Below are positions 1-8,567 of a stretch of DNA of 64,000 bases, one piece after another. The notes below the pieces were generated by a model that saw only the letters and a list, made by a program, of their open reading frames with translations, was not told the DNA's origin and searched no databases. The stretch lies in the NCBI RefSeq assembly GCF_900541275.1, contig NZ_UQJH01000008.1, positions 1 through 64,000 on the forward strand, given 5' to 3'. The stretch comes from an uncultured Porphyromonas sp. Its GTDB lineage: Bacteria > Bacteroidota > Bacteroidia > Bacteroidales > Porphyromonadaceae. Position 1 is the first letter of the stretch, and every line of letters starts with the position of its first letter. The translations under genes and the position numbers were made by a program.

Positions 1-95
1 GCTGAGCGCGGGGCAGTGGGTTCGTCGGCAAAGCAACTCAATGCCGACAGGGCGAAAAGAAGTAGCGAAAAAGCAACTCTCCTGTACATATTCAT
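1..95 (-). CDS. Partial exported protein, N-terminus only
   Basis: The reverse strand opens with ATG at 95-93 and stays open to the window edge, giving about 31 residues that begin MNMYRRVAFSLLLFALSALS and continue CFADEP. This is a basic start, a hydrophobic core and a small-residue cleavage region, so a signal peptide is likely; the Cys near the end of the core could also be a lipobox. It starts 58 bases after the tyrS stop in the same direction, so it may be co-transcribed. The mature protein lies outside the window and its function cannot be told. Confidence 0.6.
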   Translation of the reverse strand, partial: MNMYRRVAFSLLLFALSALSCFADEPTAPRS

Positions 96-153
96 CTTAC
101 AAAAAAACTGTTTGGTAATCGTGACGAGCGTAAGCTCAGGTCTTAGTAGCTAT

Positions 154-1449
154 TTAGACGGCGTGGACGAGGAAGTAATTCTTCTTGCCCTTCTGGATCA
201 GCATATAGGAGCCCTCGACGAGGTCATCGGTGGTAGGCATGTACTGCGGGTCGCTGACCTTCTCCTTATTGATGCTGATACCACCGCTCTGGATCAGCTT
301 GCGGAGCTCTCCATTGCTCTTGAAGAACCCACACTTGCTCACCAGCAGGTCAAGCAGTCCGGTCGTGCCATCAAGGTCGCTCTTGGAGACCTCCGCCATC
401 GGCACGCCATCGAAGACCGAGAGGAACGTCTCCTCATCGATGCTGCTGAGCGTCTCCTTGGTGGCATTGCCAAAGAGGATTTCGCTCGCTCGCACCGCTG
501 TGTCATAGTCCTCGCGAGAGTGGACCATCACGGTGATCTCCTCCGCCAGACGTCGCTGCAGGAGACGCTCATGGGGAGCCTTATCGTGCTCCATCTCCAG
601 CGCCTCGATCTCCTCCTTAGTCAGGTCGGTGAAGATCCGGATGTACTTCTTGGCATCCTCGTCGGAGACGTTGAACCAGAACTGGTAGAACTTATACGGC
701 GTGGTGTAGCGACGGTCGAGCCAGACGTTGCCGCTCTCCGACTTGCCAAACTTACCCCCGTCCGCCTTAGTGATCAGCGGGCAGGTGACTGCAAGGGCAT
801 CACTGACACCGAGGACGCGACGGATCAGCTCCACACCGGTGGTGATATTGCCCCACTGGTCGGAGCCACCGAGCTGGAGACGGACATTCTCCGTCTGATA
901 GAGGTGCAGGTAGTCGTACCCCTGGAGGAGCTGGTAGGAGAATTCAGTAAAGGAGAGCCCCTCGATGGCATTTGCCTCGAGACGCTTCCTTACAGACTCC
1001 TTCGCCATCATATAATTGACCGTGATGTGCTTGCCGACATCGCGGATGAAGTCGAGGAAGCTGTAGTCCTTCATCCAGTCGTAGTTATTGACCAGCACCG
1101 CTGCATTCTCGGCATCGCTGTCAAAGTCAAGAAACCTCTCCAGCTGCTTCTTGATGCAGGCCTGATTGTGCCTCAGCGTCTCCTCATCGAGGAGGTTACG
1201 CTCCTTGGACTTACCCGAGGGGTCACCAATCATACCGGTAGCGCCACCGATGAGTGCGATGGGTCGGTGACCGGAGCGCTGCAGGTGTCGCAGCATCATG
1301 ATGCCCACCAGGTGACCGATATGAAGTGAGTCTGCAGTAGGATCAATGCCTACGTAGCCGGAGACCATCCCCTTCTGGAGCGCCTCCTCTGTGCCGGGGA
1401 TCATATCGTGGATCATCCCGCGCCACTCAAGCTCTTTGATAAAGTTCAT
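154..1449 (-). CDS. tyrS: Tyrosyl-tRNA synthetase
   Basis: Cytosolic class I aminoacyl-tRNA synthetase that charges tRNA-Tyr with tyrosine using ATP. The class I signature HIGH is at residues 43-46 and the KMSKS-type loop appears as KFGKS at 233-237. The tyrosine-binding region with LQLGGSDQWGN is at 191-201, and a C-terminal S4-like RNA-binding domain covers roughly 355-431. At 431 residues it has the usual length for bacterial TyrRS. The ATG start is supported by a TACCTTTG promoter element 27 bases upstream. No neighbouring gene is functionally related. Confidence 0.97.
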   Translation of the reverse strand: MNFIKELEWRGMIHDMIPGTEEALQKGMVSGYVGIDPTADSLHIGHLVGIMMLRHLQRSGHRPIALIGGATGMIGDPSGKSKERNLLDEETLRHNQACIKKQLERFLDFDSDAENAAVLVNNYDWMKDYSFLDFIRDVGKHITVNYMMAKESVRKRLEANAIEGLSFTEFSYQLLQGYDYLHLYQTENVRLQLGGSDQWGNITTGVELIRRVLGVSDALAVTCPLITKADGGKFGKSESGNVWLDRRYTTPYKFYQFWFNVSDEDAKKYIRIFTDLTKEEIEALEMEHDKAPHERLLQRRLAEEITVMVHSREDYDTAVRASEILFGNATKETLSSIDEETFLSVFDGVPMAEVSKSDLDGTTGLLDLLVSKCGFFKSNGELRKLIQSGGISINKEKVSDPQYMPTTDDLVEGSYMLIQKGKKNYFLVHAV

Positions 1450-1475
1450 AAGTCGTTATGTTCGTTCAATTTCTG

Positions 1476-1483
1476 CAAAGGTA
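1476..1483 (-). promoter_or_regulatory. -7 element upstream of tyrS
   Basis: The minus strand reads TACCTTTG, an exact match to the Bacteroidota TAnnTTTG -7 element, 27 bases before the tyrS start codon. No TTG is seen at the expected -33 distance. Confidence 0.6.
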
Positions 1484-1511
1484 GGCTTTTCGCACCAAAA
1501 AGAAAGGGCTC

Positions 1512-2075
1512 TCAGTCCAGTGGTGAAATCAAGCGGTAAGAGACTTCAGTATGACCAAAGGGCTTGATCATCTGGAAGGGCAACGGGTTATCAATGCAGG
1601 GCTCTCCATAGGCAGCGAGGAGATAGTCTGTCGCCCGCTTACCGGGTGTGATCGGCGTAGACTCGTCTGCAGCTCGTAGCAGACTAAACCCCCACCCCTT
1701 ATAGAAGCCGACAAGCGAGGAGGTCGCCGGCACGAGGCAGGCACCTCGGTAGCCTCGCTCGATCAGCCTTGGCTCAAGTGTCTCTCGGTAGAGACGGGTC
1801 ATCAGCCCCTCGCCCCGATGATCCTCCCGAGTGGTGAGGCTGTAGAGGTACGCCCAGCGTCCATCGGTGGGATCGACATAGTCCACCACCAGCGCCACTG
1901 CGACGAGAGATGCATCCTCCTCGCTTAGGAGGAAGGTGTGGTCCGGGTCGTAGAGATGGTCCATCGCCAGCTCATAGTAGGGCATCCCCTCCTCCCCAAA
2001 GGCATCGGAGAGAAGGTCGAGAATGGAGGCTCGGAGCGCATCATCGGAGGCGTCGTAGGGGCGCAGGCGGATCAT
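1512..2075 (-). CDS. GNAT family N-acetyltransferase
   Basis: A 187-residue protein with a single GNAT fold. The acetyl-CoA pyrophosphate-binding loop is visible as REDHRGEGL around residues 83-91, following the beta-strand YLYSLTT. No signal peptide or membrane segment is seen, so it should be cytosolic. Its start overlaps the stop of the DUF2156 gene by four bases (ATGA), so the two are translationally coupled and probably act on related substrates. DUF2156 proteins also have a GNAT-like fold, making this a pair of acyl/aminoacyl-transferase-like proteins. The acceptor substrate cannot be predicted. Confidence 0.85.
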   Translation of the reverse strand: MIRLRPYDASDDALRASILDLLSDAFGEEGMPYYELAMDHLYDPDHTFLLSEEDASLVAVALVVDYVDPTDGRWAYLYSLTTREDHRGEGLMTRLYRETLEPRLIERGYRGACLVPATSSLVGFYKGWGFSLLRAADESTPITPGKRATDYLLAAYGEPCIDNPLPFQMIKPFGHTEVSYRLISPLD

Positions 2076-2989
2076 AGGTTGAGGACCACGGTGTACTCCT
2101 CGAGGAGGATCTCTGGCTTGTAGGAGAGCTTAGCCTTCCGCAGACCCTCGAGCCCCATATCCTCCTCACGATTGATGTAGGTGTACTGCTCCGGGATCCG
2201 GCGGACAAACTCCCGATTGATCATCGTGAAAGCGCCATCGTAGGAGACGTCAGCTTTCTCGATATTGACGTCGAAGCAACGGCTGCTCTGAGGCATGCCG
2301 AGGGTAAAGGCGATCACCTTCCCCTCGACCCTCAGGAGCCCGCCCGTGAGACCGATCTCGCTCATATGCTCAAGGGCAAAGCGGATCATCCTCCGCTCGT
2401 CGGACATCCCCTCCGTGGTATCTGTCTCGCGGTACCACTCGTTCTCCACAGCCATGCACTCTTTCAGCGACTCCTCCGTGATCTCTTCGTAGATCCAGTC
2501 GGGATAGGTCCGCTCAAAGCGGTTACAGTGGTTGCGCTTGGACTGCAGCTTCTTGCCCGAGAGGGACGCCAGACTCTCCCGAAGGTAGATGTATTCGGAG
2601 AAGTCTCGATTATCAAGGGTGACCATCTGATCCGGATGGATCGCCTCCAGCGCCTGTACCCCCTCGGGTGTTGCCCCCATGATCGTCAGGTTTTTCTCAT
2701 CCAGCCGTGCCTGGTCCTGCTCCATATCGAGCAGCACCTCGCGCAGGCGGGAGGCATCGGCACCGACAGGCATAAGGTAAGCGTGCCGCTTATTCTCCTC
2801 ATTCCAGAAGCGGATCAAGAGAAATCCCTTATGGACCGCGATCTCGGTCCGGTAGATATGAGTCCAGCCGATGAGATTGGAGAAAGTATAGTCACAGGAA
2901 AAGTAGGGATTGACCTCGTAGAAGGACTCTAAGATCGGTCGATCCTCAAGGGTGACAGGGTGAAAGGGGATGGTATCAGTTGATGACAT
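2072..2989 (-). CDS. DUF2156 protein (phosphatidylglycerol lysyltransferase-like domain)
   Basis: A 305-residue protein resembling the soluble C-terminal domain of MprF-type lysyltransferases (DUF2156), two tandem GNAT-like folds. The start MSSTDTIPFHPVTLEDRPIL and the blocks KKLQSKRNHCNRFERTYPDW and YTYINREEDMGLEGLRKAKL are typical of the stand-alone Bacteroidota members. It lacks the multi-pass membrane flippase half of MprF, so membrane lipid aminoacylation should not be assumed. It is the first gene of a two-gene operon with the downstream GNAT protein (ATGA overlap). A TATCTTTG element lies about 30 bases upstream of the start. Confidence 0.85.
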   Translation of the reverse strand: MSSTDTIPFHPVTLEDRPILESFYEVNPYFSCDYTFSNLIGWTHIYRTEIAVHKGFLLIRFWNEENKRHAYLMPVGADASRLREVLLDMEQDQARLDEKNLTIMGATPEGVQALEAIHPDQMVTLDNRDFSEYIYLRESLASLSGKKLQSKRNHCNRFERTYPDWIYEEITEESLKECMAVENEWYRETDTTEGMSDERRMIRFALEHMSEIGLTGGLLRVEGKVIAFTLGMPQSSRCFDVNIEKADVSYDGAFTMINREFVRRIPEQYTYINREEDMGLEGLRKAKLSYKPEILLEEYTVVLNL

Positions 2990-3019
2990 AAATGAGCTAT
3001 TCTAATTTTTCAATCTCAA

Positions 3020-3027
3020 CAAAGATA
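3020..3027 (-). promoter_or_regulatory. -7 element for the DUF2156-GNAT operon
   Basis: TATCTTTG on the minus strand, an exact TAnnTTTG match about 30 bases upstream of the start codon at 2989. No clear -33 TTG is present. Confidence 0.6.
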
Positions 3028-3212
3028 CAAAAAAGGGTCCGACCGGTCCCTCCCCGGCAAGACCAATCCTAAAAAGGACCATCGTGCCAAAACCACCTGC
3101 GAGAACCTTAGTACTCCGACTCTGACGACAGATGGTCACAAAGAGGTGGATTTCAGTAGAAAACAAGCCGACATAGAGGACAAGTCAGACAGGTCACGAG
3201 TAAAGCCTCTAT

Positions 3213-3272
3213 CTAATACCGATATTAGTGAAGACTAATACCGATATTAGACTCAACTATTACCGGTATTAG
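3213..3272. repeat. 22-bp phased palindrome array, block 1
   Basis: Three 16-bp units start at 3213, 3235 and 3257: two CTAATACCGATATTAG and one CTATTACCGGTATTAG. The spacers are six bases and unrelated (tgaaga, actcaa). The array lies between the divergent DUF2156 and GH2 genes, 92 bases upstream of the candidate GH2 -7 element. The same unit and pitch recur at 11279, 26345 and 47584. Confidence 0.9.
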
Positions 3273-3363
3273 AGATGACTCATCAGGGAGAGGCTTTTCC
3301 CCTGCCCCTCCCTCGCCTCGGAAAGTCCACACCGGAAATAGTGCGCATTGCATATATTTAGTG

Positions 3364-3371
3364 TAGATTTG
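3364..3371 (+). promoter_or_regulatory. Candidate -7 element for the GH2 gene
   Basis: TAGATTTG matches TAnnTTTG and lies 65 bases before the GH2 start. There is no TTG at the usual 20-base spacing, so support is moderate. Confidence 0.45.
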
Positions 3372-3435
3372 AGGAAACGTTGCTCCCGCAATAGAAATGG
3401 ATACCCCGTACATCGTATAATCAGTACACCTATAG

Positions 3436-5958
3436 ATGAATATCAGACGAACTCTACCCGCCCTACTCACGACCCTTATGTCTCTCAGTGCGACGGCGCA
3501 GTCTTTCCTCCAGAGCATAGCTGCCCCACGCGAAGCGCTCCGCCTGACAGACGGCTGGCGCTTCACGAGAGAGGATAGTCCAGACTTCGTCCGCCCCGAC
3601 TACGACGACCGGAGCTGGCAGAGCGTCACGGTGCCACACGACTGGGCTATCTACGGACCATTTTCGCCCGAGAACGACCGCCAAAATGTCGCCATCACGC
3701 AGGACGGGCAGACGGAGGCTCTCGAGCATGCCGGTCGCACGGGAGGACTGCCCTTCGTCGGCGTGGGCTGGTACCGCTATGACTTTGACCTCTATCAGGA
3801 TCCCGCCACGCTCGGAGACATCACCCTCTACATCGATGGGGCGATGAGCCACTCCGAGGTGTATGTCAATGGTCACCGCGCCGGAGGCTGGCCCTATGGG
3901 TACAGCTCGTACCACCTCGACATCACGCCCTATCTGGATGCCTCCAAGACAAGGCAGGTGATCGCCATCCGGCTCGACAACCCGACCGACTTCTCTCGCT
4001 GGTACCCGGGAGCGGGGCTCTACCGCAATGTGTACCTGATGGTGTCGCCCTCCAAGACCCGGATCGATGACTGGGGGACCTTCATCACCACTCCCTTTGT
4101 CTCCGAGGAGTACGCCCAGGTCAGGGTCCGCACCGAGCTGAAGGGCATCCCCACCGATAGCGACGCTCTGACGCTTCGCACCACCATTCTCTACAAGGGC
4201 GAGGCGATCGACAGCCGGGAGAACAGCGGAGCCGAGATCTTCGACAACGCCCTTGAACAAAACCTCCGCATCCCGCATCCCCACCTCTGGGACATCAAGC
4301 AGCCCAACCTCTACACCGCCAAGAGCGAGCTACTCTACAACGGCCACGTGATTGATGCCTACCGCACCACCTTCGGAGTGCGAACGATAGAGCTTCGTCC
4401 CGATGAGGGCTTTTTCCTCAATGGCAAGCCGGTGACCTTCAAGGGCGTCTGTCTCCACCACGACCTTGGTCCACTCGGAGCGGCGGTGAATAAGGTAGCC
4501 ATCCGCAGACAGATCAAGCAGATGCAGGATATGGGTGTCAATGCGATCCGCACCTCACACAATATGCCCGCCCCGGAGCTGATCCAGCTGGCAGACGAGA
4601 TGGGGATGCTGATCATGGCGGAGAGCTTCGACGAGTGGCGGATCCCTAAGGTGAAGAATGGGTACAGCACCCTCTTTGACGACTGGGCGGAGCGCGACCT
4701 CGTCAACCTCATCCGTCACTACAGAAACGCCCCCTCCATCGTGATGTGGTGCATCGGCAACGAGGTCTACGAGCAGGGCGCAGAGGGTGGCAATAAGGTC
4801 GCTCACTTCCTCCAGGAGATTGCTCACCGAGAGGACCCCACCCGCCCCGTCACCCAGGGGATGGACAATCCCAAGCCTGCCACAGCGAATAACTTTGCCG
4901 CCATTATGGATGTCGCAGGATTTAACTACCGCCCCTGGCACTACCCCGAGGCGTATGCCAAGCTCCCTCAGCGACTGATCCTCGGTACCGAGACCGCCTC
5001 CACGCTCTCGTCGAGGGGAGTCTACAAGTTCCCGGTCGAGCGTAAGTCGATGGCGATCTACCCCGATCATCAGGCGAGTAGCTACGACGTGGAGCACTGC
5101 GCCTGGAGCGAACTACCGGAGGACAACTTCATCCGGCACGATGACTTCCACTACAATATCGGTGAATTCATATGGACCGGTATCGACTACATCGGAGAGC
5201 CGACCCCGTACTACACCAATTGGCCCTCCCACACATCGCTCTTCGGAGCGGTGGACCTCGCCGGCATCCCTAAGGATCGCTTCTACCTCTACCGATCGCA
5301 CTGGAATGCGGACAGCCCCACCATCCACATTTTGCCCCACTGGGACTGGCCTGATCGTGTGGGTGAGGTGACCCCGATCTTCGTCTACACCAGCTACCCC
5401 ACGGCCGAGCTATTCATAAACGGCAAGAGCCAGGGACGGCGGACGAAGGACACCACCATCACGGTCGATAACAGCTCCGACAAGGATCTCTCGCGCCTAC
5501 CTCGCTACCGCCTCATGTGGATGGACACGAAGTATGAGCCGGGCGAGGTGAGAGTCGTGGCGTACGACAAGGATGGCATGCCCCGGGAGGAGAAGCGTCT
5601 CTGCACCTCCGGCACGCCCTACACACTGCGGCTCACCCTCGAGGAGCCGGCAGAGGTCGTGCCGGCGGGGGATAGGGAGCACCTCGTCTACGTCCGTGTG
5701 TCCGTAGTCGACAAGCAGGGCAACCTCTGCGCTACCGCCACACCTGAGGTAACCTTTGAGGTCAGTGGTGCAGGGCGTTACGTTGCCAGCGCCAATGGCG
5801 ATGCCACCTGCATTGTCCCCTTCCAGAGCAAGACGATGCCCGCCTTCAGCGGTCAGCTGACCACTATCGTCGCACCATCAGGCACGCTGGGGACCATCAC
5901 CCTCACCGCATCAGCACCGGGACTCCACACCGCCACACTCACGATCCCAACGAAGTAA
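3436..5958 (+). CDS. Secreted GH2 family glycosidase (beta-galactosidase-like)
   Basis: An 840-residue retaining glycoside hydrolase of family 2. It starts with a signal peptide (MNIRRTLPALLTTLMSLSAT, then AQS). Next come the sugar-binding jelly-roll domain (about 35-200), an immunoglobulin-like sandwich (about 205-315) and the TIM barrel. The acid/base glutamate is E443 in WCIGNE and the nucleophile is E519 in LGTETAS. The C-terminal part (about 600-840) has DUF4982-type and Ig-like domains. The family includes beta-galactosidases, beta-glucuronidases and beta-mannosidases; the domain set suggests beta-galactosidase, but substrate is an inference. It acts in the periplasm or at the surface and stands alone, not inside a Sus-type locus. 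Confidence 0.93.
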   Translation: MNIRRTLPALLTTLMSLSATAQSFLQSIAAPREALRLTDGWRFTREDSPDFVRPDYDDRSWQSVTVPHDWAIYGPFSPENDRQNVAITQDGQTEALEHAGRTGGLPFVGVGWYRYDFDLYQDPATLGDITLYIDGAMSHSEVYVNGHRAGGWPYGYSSYHLDITPYLDASKTRQVIAIRLDNPTDFSRWYPGAGLYRNVYLMVSPSKTRIDDWGTFITTPFVSEEYAQVRVRTELKGIPTDSDALTLRTTILYKGEAIDSRENSGAEIFDNALEQNLRIPHPHLWDIKQPNLYTAKSELLYNGHVIDAYRTTFGVRTIELRPDEGFFLNGKPVTFKGVCLHHDLGPLGAAVNKVAIRRQIKQMQDMGVNAIRTSHNMPAPELIQLADEMGMLIMAESFDEWRIPKVKNGYSTLFDDWAERDLVNLIRHYRNAPSIVMWCIGNEVYEQGAEGGNKVAHFLQEIAHREDPTRPVTQGMDNPKPATANNFAAIMDVAGFNYRPWHYPEAYAKLPQRLILGTETASTLSSRGVYKFPVERKSMAIYPDHQASSYDVEHCAWSELPEDNFIRHDDFHYNIGEFIWTGIDYIGEPTPYYTNWPSHTSLFGAVDLAGIPKDRFYLYRSHWNADSPTIHILPHWDWPDRVGEVTPIFVYTSYPTAELFINGKSQGRRTKDTTITVDNSSDKDLSRLPRYRLMWMDTKYEPGEVRVVAYDKDGMPREEKRLCTSGTPYTLRLTLEEPAEVVPAGDREHLVYVRVSVVDKQGNLCATATPEVTFEVSGAGRYVASANGDATCIVPFQSKTMPAFSGQLTTIVAPSGTLGTITLTASAPGLHTATLTIPTK

Positions 5959-6043
5959 GCCACTGAGGGAGCGATGCCGATCGTGAGATTGAGCCCTATT
6001 GACCATGGTCCCTGCAGAGGAATTGGCTAAGTTTGCATCACGA

Positions 6044-6976
6044 ATGGAAAAGGATCACAACTCATCACCCGATACCCCGCTCTCGGAGCGGGGTAAGACT
6101 CGTGCAGACCTCTGCTTGGAGGAGATCATCCGGAGTCGCTCCTCGAGTCCGCGGACTAAGGAGCGGACGGAGCGATCCGCAGGGACTGCCGTCCGCTCGA
6201 CAGGCAAGAGAGGCAGAGCGTTTCTTGCCCGCCTCTGGAGCCGACTGAGAGCCTTTCTCCGTCCCTTATCCAGGCCGGTCGTTACCCACTACTACCTTCC
6301 CCTCCTTGCGATGACCCTCTTGGCGACACTGCTCATCAGCCTTACGCCGCCGAGGGAGTCCCACGCCACAGCTCCGGAGACCGGGTCCTACAGCATCGTC
6401 CCGGGAGAGCGTCCCTACCGCTACATGGGGAGCTTCAGGAGGGACTTCGATGACCTCAATCCCATACAACTTGAGGCCGCTCAGAGCCTCGGGATCACTC
6501 CTGCGAAGTGCCGTGAGGACCTCCTCCGGATCGACCGCCTCGTCCCACTCAAGGAGACACCGGGGCTTAAGCTGGACAGCCTGACTCACTCCGTGCCACT
6601 GATGGTGCCTGAGGCAGTGCGTCTGGCTCAGGAGATCGGGGCCGCCTTTCGGTACCAGCTGGAGGCGGATGGGCAGCCACTCTACCGACTGATCGTCACC
6701 AGCGTCACGAGGACAGAGGAGGATATGAGCGAGCTGAGACAGCGAAATGGGAATGCCTCACCCAACAGCACCCACTGCTACGGGACCACACTCGACATCT
6801 CCTGGCAGCGCTTTGACAAGATCGACCCTGAGGACCCGAGAACGATAGAGCCTGAGGAACTGAAGCACCTGCTGGCAAGGGTACTGAGAGCTTTCCACGA
6901 GGATGGACGCTGCTACATCAAGCACGAGCGCAAGCAAGCCTGCTTCCACATCACGATTAAGGAAAAGGAGATCTGA
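6044..6976 (+). CDS. DUF5715 family membrane-anchored protein (peptidase M15-like)
   Basis: About 310 residues from the ATG at 6044; in-frame starts also exist at 5999 (TTG) and 6005. A TAAGTTTG -7-like motif at 6028-6035 argues for the downstream start. A basic cytoplasmic segment precedes one membrane helix (YLPLLAMTLLATLLISL), placing the rest in the periplasm. The C-terminal half has STHCYGTTLDI and CFHITI, resembling the zinc-binding SxHxxGxxxD and H motifs of D-Ala-D-Ala peptidases of family M15. The Glu of the usual ExWH motif is not evident, so activity is uncertain. A role in peptidoglycan trimming is inferred. Confidence 0.75.
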   Translation: MEKDHNSSPDTPLSERGKTRADLCLEEIIRSRSSSPRTKERTERSAGTAVRSTGKRGRAFLARLWSRLRAFLRPLSRPVVTHYYLPLLAMTLLATLLISLTPPRESHATAPETGSYSIVPGERPYRYMGSFRRDFDDLNPIQLEAAQSLGITPAKCREDLLRIDRLVPLKETPGLKLDSLTHSVPLMVPEAVRLAQEIGAAFRYQLEADGQPLYRLIVTSVTRTEEDMSELRQRNGNASPNSTHCYGTTLDISWQRFDKIDPEDPRTIEPEELKHLLARVLRAFHEDGRCYIKHERKQACFHITIKEKEI

Positions 6977-6987
6977 CACCATTTGTG

Positions 6988-6995
6988 TACCTTTG
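6988..6995 (+). promoter_or_regulatory. -7 element for the outer-membrane protein gene
   Basis: TACCTTTG, an exact TAnnTTTG match, 45 bases upstream of the ATG at 7040. It makes upstream in-frame starts unlikely because they would overlap the promoter. Confidence 0.65.
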
Positions 6996-7039
6996 ACCCC
7001 AATCAAGGAAACGACTCACACAATATCAATTGTAGCATT

Positions 7040-7564
7040 ATGATTTCACTGAAAAAAACTCTCGCTACCGCTCTCGTAGCTCTGGGACTATGCGTCGCCG
7101 GTCAGACGGAGGCCAAGGCTCAGAATGTCTTCGAGACCGGGACCAACATCGCCAGCGTAGGACTGGGGGCCAGCCTCCATACCAACGCTGCTGGTAAGCA
7201 GACAGGATCTATGACGATCAACCTCGCCGCCGATCACTGCCTCAATGGGCACATCTGGGACGACAACAGCGCCTTTACCCTCGGTGGTCAGGCGGTGATC
7301 AATATGTACAGCGGTGGCACGGACTACTTCCTCGGACCACGCGCCGGACTGCACTATCACTTCATCCCCGCACTGGACACCTACTGCTTTGTCGCCCTCG
7401 GCTTCAGAGGCGACCACAGCAACGAGAGCAAGGCATCGTCCTTTGGCTTCGGCTACAATACCGGTATCGGACTGCGCTATATGGTAGCTCCCAGCTGGGG
7501 CCTCTTCGTAGAGGCAGGATACGGGATGAGTGTCCTCAACATCGGTGCCTCCTTCTCTTTCTGA
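7040..7564 (+). CDS. Small outer-membrane beta-barrel candidate
   Basis: A 174-residue exported protein. The start is MISLKKTLATALVALGLCVAG followed by AKAQN, a clear signal peptide. The mature part is Gly- and aromatic-rich with alternating strand patterns (ASLHTNAAGKQTGSMTINLA, YFLGPRAGLHYHF, FGFGYNTGIGLRYMV, LFVEAGYGMSVLNIGASFSF) and ends in Phe, as expected of an eight-stranded barrel inserted by BamA. I recognise no specific family. The start was set by the -7 element at 6988, which excludes the longer reading frame from 6983. It is followed by a hairpin terminator, so it is probably a single-gene transcript. Confidence 0.75.
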   Translation: MISLKKTLATALVALGLCVAGQTEAKAQNVFETGTNIASVGLGASLHTNAAGKQTGSMTINLAADHCLNGHIWDDNSAFTLGGQAVINMYSGGTDYFLGPRAGLHYHFIPALDTYCFVALGFRGDHSNESKASSFGFGYNTGIGLRYMVAPSWGLFVEAGYGMSVLNIGASFSF

Positions 7565-7594
7565 TAAGGGAGTCAATCGTAGATTTTAGCATAA

Positions 7595-7637
7595 AAAGGT
7601 CAGGAGCATGTCCCGCCGGACTTCGCTCCTGACCTTT
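7595..7637. terminator. Hairpin between outer-membrane protein and panC
   Basis: A perfect 13-bp inverted repeat (AAAGGTCAGGAGC / GCTCCTGACCTTT) around a 17-base loop, starting 31 bases after the stop codon. There is no long T-run, so termination efficiency is uncertain. Confidence 0.65.
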
Positions 7638-7668
7638 AGTAAGAAGATATTCTTCGCCAATCTCTCGC

Positions 7669-7676
7669 TACCTTTG
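7669..7676 (+). promoter_or_regulatory. -7 element for panC
   Basis: TACCTTTG lies 24 bases upstream of the panC ATG at 7700. It separates panC transcription from the hairpin upstream. Confidence 0.6.
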
Positions 7677-7699
7677 CAGTGAGAGAAATAGGTAACGCT

Positions 7700-8557
7700 A
7701 TGGAAGTAATCAACAGTCAGGAGCAGCTGAGGGAAGCTCTCAGCCGAGTACGGCAGGAGCATAAGGGAGAGACGATCGGTCTCGTCCCCACGATGGGCGG
7801 ACTGCACGAGGGACACTTTAGCCTCATACGTCGCTGCGTCAGGGAGTGCGGCTGCACGGTAGTGAGTGTTTTCCTCAATCCGACCCAATTCAATAACCCC
7901 ACCGACCTCGCCACCTACCCTCACGATATGGAGGAGGATCTGAGGGCTCTGGAGTCACTCGGGGTAGACTTCGCCTTTACCCCCACCCCCGAGGAGATGT
8001 ACGCTGAGGGAGAGCAGGCGCCCGACCTACCCCTCGGACAGGTGGCAGAAGTGATGGAGGGTGCTTACCGCCCGGGACACTTCCGGGGAGTGGTCTGGAT
8101 CGTAGGGAAGCTCTTCAGGCTCGTGCAGCCGGATAAGGCATACTTTGGCCTCAAGGACTTCCAGCAGATAGCGGTGATCAAGCGGATGATCGAGCTCTCA
8201 GACGATATGGACCCGGAGATCATCTCTTGCGACACCGTCCGCGAGCCGGACGGACTTGCTATGAGCAGCCGAAACAATAGGCTCTCTCCCGAGGAGCGAC
8301 AGGCAGCACCGATGATCTACCGGGCACTGACCGAGGGAGTGAGGGCGCAGAGGGAGGGAAGCTCCGTCAGCGAGGTGCATGACCTCGTGGTCCGTCAGAT
8401 CGAGGCATCGCCTCTGCTCCGAGTGGAGTACTTCAGCATCGTCGACCAGGACACGCTGGGAGAGATCAGCGACTGGAGCGAGACGGAGCATGCCGTCGGC
8501 GCCATCACTGTCTACGACGGAGAGGTGAGGCTGATCGACCATATAGACTTCTTCTGA
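7700..8557 (+). CDS. panC: Pantothenate synthetase
   Basis: Cytosolic enzyme that joins pantoate and beta-alanine with ATP to make pantothenate, the CoA precursor. It is 285 residues from the ATG at 7700, the normal length. The nucleotidyltransferase signature VPTMGGLHEGHFSLI carries the ATP-binding HxGH motif. FLNPTQF, YFGLKDFQQ and the KMSKS-equivalent loop LAMSSRN are all present. The upstream ATG at 7679 lies within the promoter region and was not used. The downstream GHL10 gene follows after 10 bases and may be co-transcribed, though unrelated in function. Another CoA gene, coaBC, lies at 13.5 kb. Confidence 0.96.
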   Translation: MEVINSQEQLREALSRVRQEHKGETIGLVPTMGGLHEGHFSLIRRCVRECGCTVVSVFLNPTQFNNPTDLATYPHDMEEDLRALESLGVDFAFTPTPEEMYAEGEQAPDLPLGQVAEVMEGAYRPGHFRGVVWIVGKLFRLVQPDKAYFGLKDFQQIAVIKRMIELSDDMDPEIISCDTVREPDGLAMSSRNNRLSPEERQAAPMIYRALTEGVRAQREGSSVSEVHDLVVRQIEASPLLRVEYFSIVDQDTLGEISDWSETEHAVGAITVYDGEVRLIDHIDFF

Positions 8558-8567
8558 TCCGCCGCCC

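Noticed and set aside
16..1329. 437-residue open frame on the plus strand
   Set aside because: It is antisense to tyrS, whose HIGH, KFGKS and S4 features are certain; high GC content keeps the opposite frame open.
3213..3272. CRISPR array
   Set aside because: Spacers are only six bases, units are palindromic 16-mers, there are just 3-4 copies, and no cas gene is in the window.
3225..3566. 113-residue minus-strand frame
   Set aside because: It overlaps the palindrome array and the GH2 signal peptide; no promoter or recognisable product.
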